A DNA stretch of 11,711 nucleotides from CBDUQI01 sp965369325 (GTDB lineage: Bacteria; Pseudomonadota; Gammaproteobacteria; Steroidobacterales; JBCBZW01): contig CBDUQI010000188.1 in the NCBI GenBank assembly GCA_965369325.1, forward strand, positions 1 through 11,711, written 5' to 3'. A program made the translations under genes and the position numbers. This document shows positions 7,102 through 11,711 of the stretch, piece after piece (within the stretch, counting starts at the first letter, position 1; each line of letters starts with the position of its first letter). The notes under the pieces are model-generated. The model was not told where the DNA came from. It was given only the letters and a program-made list of their open reading frames with translations, and ran no database searches.

Positions 7102-7131
7102 TTCACATGTGTATTTTTTCTCGCCTATCCT
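7102..7131 (+). promoter_or_regulatory. Weak sigma70-like promoter candidate upstream of the protease
   Basis: TTCACA and TATCCT are separated by 18 bases in the AT-rich part of the gap. The -10 box is a poor match, but position and composition fit. The palindrome CACATGTG (7104-7111) overlaps the -35 box. Using this promoter would give a leader of roughly 290 bases. Confidence 0.25.
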
Positions 7132-7235
7132 TAAGCTGCTGTAATACAAGCATCGCCGCGCCGCAATAAATCACGAAACCTTAACTTCGTCGCAATGATG
7201 TAGACAAGCACCAATTAGTGGTCTAGCTTGAACTG

Positions 7236-7269
7236 GCCGGCTGCTTTTTAGCAGGTGTTCCGGCGTTTT
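7236..7269 (+). terminator. Bulged hairpin followed by TTTT: attenuator-like
   Basis: GCCGG (7236-7240) pairs with CCGGC (7260-7264), and directly inside it CTGCT (7241-7245) pairs with AGCAG (7250-7254) around a TTTT loop; a 5-base bulge (7255-7259) interrupts the 3' arm. G and then TTTT (7265-7269) follow. The shape resembles a weak intrinsic terminator. Its position 160 bases before the protease start means it could be an attenuator in the leader, the end of the upstream operon, or chance. Confidence 0.35.
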
Positions 7270-7300
7270 ATCTTTATTGTGTTGCTGTTGCTGGAAGCAG

Positions 7301-7322
7301 GCGACACGCCGGTGCGTGTTGC
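7301..7322 (+). promoter_or_regulatory. Nine-pair RNA hairpin with a CGGT loop in the protease leader
   Basis: GCGACACGC (7301-7309) pairs with GCGTGTTGC (7314-7322) through nine consecutive pairs, one of them a G-U wobble, closing a four-base loop (CGGU in RNA). No T-run follows, so a terminator is unlikely. It lies about 110 bases before the start codon and may be an mRNA stability or regulatory element. Confidence 0.35.
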
Positions 7323-7418
7323 GCGGGCGCTCTACAAGAACAATAAAATCCTGCGTAGCTCAGGTGCGCGAGCGCCAAGGCCAACACGTTGCGAGCTAAG
7401 AACAACTGACTCAATCTC

Positions 7419-7423
7419 GGGGA
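7419..7423 (+). promoter_or_regulatory. Ribosome binding site of the S8 protease
   Basis: GGGGA ends six bases before the ATG at 7430. It is the best translation signal in the area and sets the start of the long frame, directly followed by a signal peptide. Confidence 0.65.
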
Positions 7424-7429
7424 TTTGTT

Positions 7430-10400
7430 ATGCGAAGATTCGTGCGGCAACTCACGTTGCTCTCCTCTACAACTCTAATTGTATTCGCCAGCGGTGCGGG
7501 CGCAGGCAATCATGCCTCGGCCGACCCAGTATCCGCTGCTGGTCAACAACAGGCTTACCTGGCTTCGGGCGCGGCCGTGCTTGAGCCAAGTAAAATCAAA
7601 CGCATCAAGCGCCACAGCCGCGACGGTGCGCAGGTGTTCAAGCCTGAGAAAGGTTTGCAGGGCGAACACACCTACCTGTTTGTGCTGCAAGACGCGCCGG
7701 TTGCCCGATATCGTGGTGGCAAGGCTGGGTTCGCCGCCACCAGCCCTGCAGCTAATCGCGCGAACGCGCGGGCAAAACTAGACATGCGCGCCGACGCTGT
7801 CAGCGTTTACCGCGAGCATCTCGTGCAAACCCAGCGCACGTTCGTCACTCGCGCTGAAGGCTTGCTTGGCCGCGCCCTTCCGGTTAAGCGACAGATGCAG
7901 GTGGCGCTGAACAGCGTGGCGCTGCGGATGACGCAGGAAGAGGCACAGCGCGTGTCGCGCGCACGCGGCGTGCGCCTGGTGGAGCGCTCCGTTGCGCTTG
8001 AGCTCGATACCGATCGCGGTCCTTCGTTGATCGGCGCGCCTTCGCTGTGGGACGGCAGTGCCTACGGCGGTGCCGGCGCACAGGGTGAAGGCATGATCGT
8101 TGGCATCATCGACAGCGGTATCAATGGCGATCATCCCTCCTACGGCGATGTAGGTGATGATGGTTATGATCACGTCAATCCGTTGGGCAGTGGCAACTAT
8201 CTGGGTGAGTGTTTTGAGACACCCGAGCTGGAGTGCAACGACAAATTGATTGGTCGCTATAACTTCACTTCAGACAACGATACCCCGGCCGAGTCCTCGG
8301 AGGATGAGGACGGGCACGGCTCGCACGTGGCCAGCACCGCCGTGGGTAACATTCTGCTGGATGTGGAGCTGATCGACGCCGACGGTAACGCTGGCGATTT
8401 TGTGATTGGCGATTTGTCCGGCGTTGCACCGCACGCCAACCTTATTGCGTATAAAGTGTGTAGCCCGCTGTGTTCTTCCAATGATGTGGTGGCGGCCATT
8501 GATCAGGCCATCATGGATGGCGTGGATGTGCTGAACAAATCGATCAGCAGCCCCACCGGCAGCCCCTGGGAAAACAGCTTGTCGCTGGCCTCCCTGAGTG
8601 CGCGTGAGGCAGGTATTTCATTCGCCATCTCAGGCGGCAACGACGGCCCTGACGCGGCCACCGTCGCGCGTGTGAACGCGGCGCCCTGGAACGCCTCGGT
8701 GGCAGCGACCACCCATGATCGCAACTTTGATGAGAAGTTCCTGCGCGACATGAGCGGTGGTGACACCGCCCCGCCAGCCGATCTACCCGGACGCGGACTG
8801 ACCGCCGGTTACACCGGCCCGATTGTCTACGCCGGCAACTTCAGCAATGGCGACGTGGACCCCGAGCAGTGTCTGAATCCCTTCCCGGAAGGTACCTGGA
8901 CGGGGGGCGAGATTGTCGTGTGTGATCGCGGCGCCATCGCGCGCGTAGCCAAATGCCAGAACGTTCGCGATGGGGGTGCTAGCGGATGTGTGCTGGCCAA
9001 CATCGATGATGGCGCCACCAGCGTGGTCGACGACAACCACGTGATTCCGGCGATCCATATCGACAATGTGAATGGCAACGCACTTAAAGCGTGGCTGGCG
9101 AGCGGCACCGATCATGTCGCGAGCATTGATGCCGCCGGGTTACCCTCATCGGATCTGTCGCTGGCGGACTGGATGGCTGATTTCAGCTCCCGCGGGCCAT
9201 ACACGGGTCAGGACTTCCTAGCACCGACCGTGGGCGCACCGGGCGACAACATTTTCGCGGCGTTCCGCAATGGCGTGGAGTTCTCATTCCTCTCAGGTAC
9301 CTCAATGGCCAGCCCGCATGTGGCCGGCTCGATGGCGCTGCTTAAGCAGATTCGCCCCAGCTGGAGCGATGCAGAAGTGCTGTCAGCGCTGATGACCACG
9401 GGTGAGACATCACTGGTGAAAGAAGACGGCGTGACGCCGGCCGACCCGTTCGACTACGGTGGTGGACGTGCGCAGCTCGACCGTGCCGTTAATGCGGGGC
9501 TGGTATTGGATGAAAGTGTCGCCAACTTTGTGGCGGCTGATCCGGCGATCGATGGCGATCCCTCGCAGCTGAATGTGGGCGCGATGGTGCAGGATGCGTG
9601 TCTGGCCAACTGCAGTTGGACGCGTACGGTGCGTGCAACTGGCGACGGCACCTGGATGGCGACTGGCACCGGTGATGTGCCGGTGAGTATTGAACCAGCG
9701 CAGTTCTCTCTAACTGCCGGACAGACCCAGGCACTGACGATTACCGCCGATGTGTCCGAGGCAGCCGTTGGAGAATGGTTCTTTGCTGAGGCTGTACTCA
9801 GCCTCGGCGTGGGCCGCGGCGATTCGGTCACCACGCCGGACACCACCATGCAGATCGCGGTTCAGCCCAGCAACGGCGACCTGCCGGACAACGTAGAGAT
9901 TGCCGCTTCTCGCGACGCGGGCTCTGTGCTGCTTGAGGATCTGGCTTCCCTGGCCATCGAAGAGCTGCAGATTGAGGTGTTCGGTCTGGCTGCACCTGAG
10001 TCGACGGTGCTTGAGATTACCGGCGAGACAGGCGCTTTTGATCCTTACGACCAGCCGGATGGCGTGGGCGTGGCATTGTTTGACGTGCCTGCAGGTAGCG
10101 CGCGGTTCATCGTGCGTACCGCCGATTCTGAGGCAGCGGATGCCGATCTGTTTGTCGGGCGTGACGATAACAACGACGGCCTAATCTCCGAAGACGAAGA
10201 ACGTTGCAACAGCGGCAGTAGTGGTTCGGAGGAGTTTTGCGAGTTGCAGGACCCCGAAGGCGGCACGTACTGGGCGGCAGTGATTAACTTTACCGCCAGT
10301 GCGCCGGATGCCACCGATGCCACCACGGTGCTGGCGGCTGCCGCCGCGCCGTCAACCGGCAACTTCACGGTCACCGGCCCGGTCGGTCCCGTGGGCTTGC

Positions 10401-11711
10401 TTGAGCCGTTCGATCTGCGTCTGTTCTGGGATCTGGATGATGCCAAAGAGGGCGATCGCCTGTACGGTGCCATCCGGTTGGGTTCAAGCGCAGCTACCCC
10501 AGGTGATATCGGCACGATCCCAGTCACTCTGGTGCGTGAATCGGATGACGTTACGTTCAGCGTGGACGCTGATGTGGCCGAAGTCGCCGACACCCTCACC
10601 TTTACTGTTGAGGTGAAACCGAACTTCACCGCAGAGGATCTGGACTACCAGATCGATGCGCTGATTCCGGACGGCTTCAGTTACGTAGAGGGCTCGTTGA
10701 GCACCAACGCTGGTGATGCCAGCGCGGACGGCGGCAGCATCAGCTGGGCGGTGACACAGCCTTCGCTGTTGGGCGCTGAGCCGGAGTACAACGTGGTCAC
10801 TAACGCGGAAGATGCCGCCTGTATCATGCCGGACTTTGGCCAGGGCACGGGTTACATCGATCTTGAAGGCTTTGGCATCGCTCCGGATCCGGATGCGGTA
10901 GGCGATACCTTTGAGCTGTCCGGTTTTAGCGGACAGAACCTCACTTTCTACGGCTTCCCGCGTGAGGCGATGAACTTCACCGATGATGGTTTCCAGTTCT
11001 TCTCCTCCACCGTCGGCGCCAACCCGTTTGCCAATACGCCGATACCCACGGCGGATGATCCCAACGATCTAGTCGCCACCTTCTGGCGTGACTTCGACAT
11101 CGTGTTTGACAGTACCCCCGGGCAGTTCCGCGGGATCACGCTGGCGACGGCGGGTGCCGATATCAGCATTATCGAATACGATGATGTGGAGCCCTGGCCG
11201 GCAGGGGACTTCCCCGATCGGCTCGACTTCCAGATGCTGATATTTGGGTTCTCCGACCCGGCCCCGGGCGCGTTCGAAATCATCATGGCCTACGACAACG
11301 TAGTGGGCTACGAAGATGGCATTGGCACTGTTGGCGTTGAAAACGCCACCGGTACCACCGGCACGCAGTTCGCATTCAATGACTTTGCCCCTGCCAACGG
11401 GTTGCTCGTTTGCTACGACCTGGTTACGCCTGATTTTGATCCGGCCACGCTCACCTATCAGGTGAAGGTGGACTTCGAAGCGGGTGGCACTGATGTGGTG
11501 AGTGAAATTACCAGCACAGTCAGCAATCCGGGCAGCGAAGCGGTCACCGAGACCCTGGCGGTCTTCGTGAACGAGCCGCAGGATGTGGATGATGATGGCT
11601 TCTTCGATTTTGAAGACAACTGCATCCAGGTGGCCAATGCCTCGCAGTGCGACAGCGATGCCGATGGTTCCGGCAACCACTGTGACGCGGACTTCAATAA
11701 CTCCGGTTTCA
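7430..11711 (+). CDS. Large secreted S8 (subtilisin-like) protease, C-terminus beyond the window
   Basis: The frame is open from ATG 7430 to the right edge, giving at least 1427 residues. Residues 1-26 look like a Sec signal peptide (MRRFVRQLTLLSSTTLIVFA, then a GAGAG stretch). About 75-195 is an inhibitor-type propeptide (HTYLFVLQDAPV onward). The catalytic domain, about 205-680, has the full triad: D228 (GIIDSGING), H296 (DGHGSHVAS), S625 (SGTSMASPHVAG), plus oxyanion N404 (SGGNDGP). A protease-associated (PA) domain is inserted at about 455-565 (GGEIVVCDRG around C498). A fibronectin-like domain follows (about 690-785), then a PPC-like beta domain (about 822-960) carrying an EF-hand-type loop at 912-923 and close cysteines. 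From about 1040 there is a DUF11-like stretch, apparently split by a beta-rich insert (about 1125-1330) with cysteines. The last residues are Asp-rich calcium repeats of thrombospondin type 3 kind. It should degrade extracellular protein. It is separated from the operon by 468 bases and is probably transcribed on its own. Confidence 0.93.
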   Translation, partial: MRRFVRQLTLLSSTTLIVFASGAGAGNHASADPVSAAGQQQAYLASGAAVLEPSKIKRIKRHSRDGAQVFKPEKGLQGEHTYLFVLQDAPVARYRGGKAGFAATSPAANRANARAKLDMRADAVSVYREHLVQTQRTFVTRAEGLLGRALPVKRQMQVALNSVALRMTQEEAQRVSRARGVRLVERSVALELDTDRGPSLIGAPSLWDGSAYGGAGAQGEGMIVGIIDSGINGDHPSYGDVGDDGYDHVNPLGSGNYLGECFETPELECNDKLIGRYNFTSDNDTPAESSEDEDGHGSHVASTAVGNILLDVELIDADGNAGDFVIGDLSGVAPHANLIAYKVCSPLCSSNDVVAAIDQAIMDGVDVLNKSISSPTGSPWENSLSLASLSAREAGISFAISGGNDGPDAATVARVNAAPWNASVAATTHDRNFDEKFLRDMSGGDTAPPADLPGRGLTAGYTGPIVYAGNFSNGDVDPEQCLNPFPEGTWTGGEIVVCDRGAIARVAKCQNVRDGGASGCVLANIDDGATSVVDDNHVIPAIHIDNVNGNALKAWLASGTDHVASIDAAGLPSSDLSLADWMADFSSRGPYTGQDFLAPTVGAPGDNIFAAFRNGVEFSFLSGTSMASPHVAGSMALLKQIRPSWSDAEVLSALMTTGETSLVKEDGVTPADPFDYGGGRAQLDRAVNAGLVLDESVANFVAADPAIDGDPSQLNVGAMVQDACLANCSWTRTVRATGDGTWMATGTGDVPVSIEPAQFSLTAGQTQALTITADVSEAAVGEWFFAEAVLSLGVGRGDSVTTPDTTMQIAVQPSNGDLPDNVEIAASRDAGSVLLEDLASLAIEELQIEVFGLAAPESTVLEITGETGAFDPYDQPDGVGVALFDVPAGSARFIVRTADSEAADADLFVGRDDNNDGLISEDEERCNSGSSGSEEFCELQDPEGGTYWAAVINFTASAPDATDATTVLAAAAAPSTGNFTVTGPVGPVGLLEPFDLRLFWDLDDAKEGDRLYGAIRLGSSAATPGDIGTIPVTLVRESDDVTFSVDADVAEVADTLTFTVEVKPNFTAEDLDYQIDALIPDGFSYVEGSLSTNAGDASADGGSISWAVTQPSLLGAEPEYNVVTNAEDAACIMPDFGQGTGYIDLEGFGIAPDPDAVGDTFELSGFSGQNLTFYGFPREAMNFTDDGFQFFSSTVGANPFANTPIPTADDPNDLVATFWRDFDIVFDSTPGQFRGITLATAGADISIIEYDDVEPWPAGDFPDRLDFQMLIFGFSDPAPGAFEIIMAYDNVVGYEDGIGTVGVENATGTTGTQFAFNDFAPANGLLVCYDLVTPDFDPATLTYQVKVDFEAGGTDVVSEITSTVSNPGSEAVTETLAVFVNEPQDVDDDGFFDFEDNCIQVANASQCDSDADGSGNHCDADFNNSGF

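Larger units (their letters stand above)
6962..7429 (+). other. 468-base non-coding gap: probable promoter and long leader of the protease gene
   Basis: No reading frame here has a plausible start, ribosome binding site and composition. The stretch from about 7080 to 7200 is clearly more AT-rich than its surroundings. It contains TTCACA (7102-7107) and TATCCT (7126-7131) with an 18-base spacer, a weak sigma70-like pair, and an 8-base palindrome, CACATGTG (7104-7111), overlapping the -35 candidate, which could be an operator. An imperfect inverted repeat, TAGAC (7201-7205) with GTCTA (7221-7225) and an inner CAC/GTG pair, follows. Two stronger hairpins (listed separately) lie further on. No T-rich intrinsic terminator was seen right after the amidohydrolase stop. 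I could not match the leader to a known riboswitch. Confidence 0.5.

Noticed and set aside
7200..7429. Known riboswitch (for example a cyclic-di-GMP type) in the protease leader
   Set aside because: I tried to fit the conserved bases by eye and they do not match; only unspecific hairpins remain.
7255..7584. 109-residue + strand reading frame across the protease start
   Set aside because: Its second half overlaps the protease signal and propeptide in another frame, it has no ribosome binding site, and its C-terminal half is Arg/Cys-rich nonsense. The first residues look hydrophobic but that is not enough.
10045..10629. 194-residue Ser/Thr-rich minus-strand reading frame
   Set aside because: Antisense to the protease PPC-like and DUF11-like region; Ser-rich composition arises from the reverse complement of Asp/Ala/Gly codons.
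11069..11680. 203-residue minus-strand reading frame
   Set aside because: Antisense to the protease C-terminal domains, where the + frame shows clear calcium repeats; it is a mirror of that coding pattern.
1..11711. CRISPR array, tRNA or rRNA genes, insertion sequence or attachment site
   Set aside because: No regularly spaced direct repeats, no tRNA cloverleaf, no transposase or terminal inverted repeats were seen on either strand.

Overview
The window looks like part of the chromosome of a GC-rich Gram-negative bacterium, most likely a marine or saline gammaproteobacterium (an inference). The reasons are high GC with strong third-position GC bias, a periplasmic TonB-domain protein, an outer-membrane-type lipoprotein signal, an 11-helix sodium:amino-acid symporter, and a very large secreted S8 protease carrying PA, DUF11-like and thrombospondin type 3-like calcium segments. 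Every gene I can support lies on the + strand; the longer minus-strand reading frames are shadows of these genes.

Layout: (1) positions 1-204 hold the last 67 codons of a protein that begins before the window. (2) After a 91-base gap with a GC-rich hairpin and a strong ribosome binding site comes a very compact five-gene run, 296-6961: a periplasmic protein with two TonB C-terminal domains; a Sec-exported amidohydrolase whose TTG start overlaps the previous stop; a cytoplasmic fusion of two CDGSH iron-sulfur motifs with two cupin folds; a sodium:neurotransmitter symporter (NSS) family transporter; and a lipoprotein amidohydrolase of the YtcJ type. Intergenic distances are -4, 0, 5 and 17 bases, so this is probably one operon. 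(3) A 468-base gap, 6962-7429, has no convincing gene but contains AT-rich promoter-like DNA and two good hairpins, and reads like a promoter plus a long leader. (4) From 7430 to the right edge is the start of a huge secreted S8 protease. At least 1427 residues are present and it runs off the window.

How the genes may work together (inference): the protease degrades extracellular protein; the two exported amidohydrolases, one soluble in the periplasm and one lipid-anchored, hydrolyse small amide or dipeptide-like compounds; the symporter imports the released amino acid or related compound with sodium. The CDGSH-cupin protein could be a redox-linked metal enzyme or sensor acting on the imported product. 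The tandem TonB-domain protein lacks the usual membrane anchor and Pro-rich linker, so it is probably not an ordinary energy transducer. The most unusual items are the CDGSH-CDGSH-cupin-cupin fusion and its placement between a secreted amidohydrolase and an amino-acid symporter.
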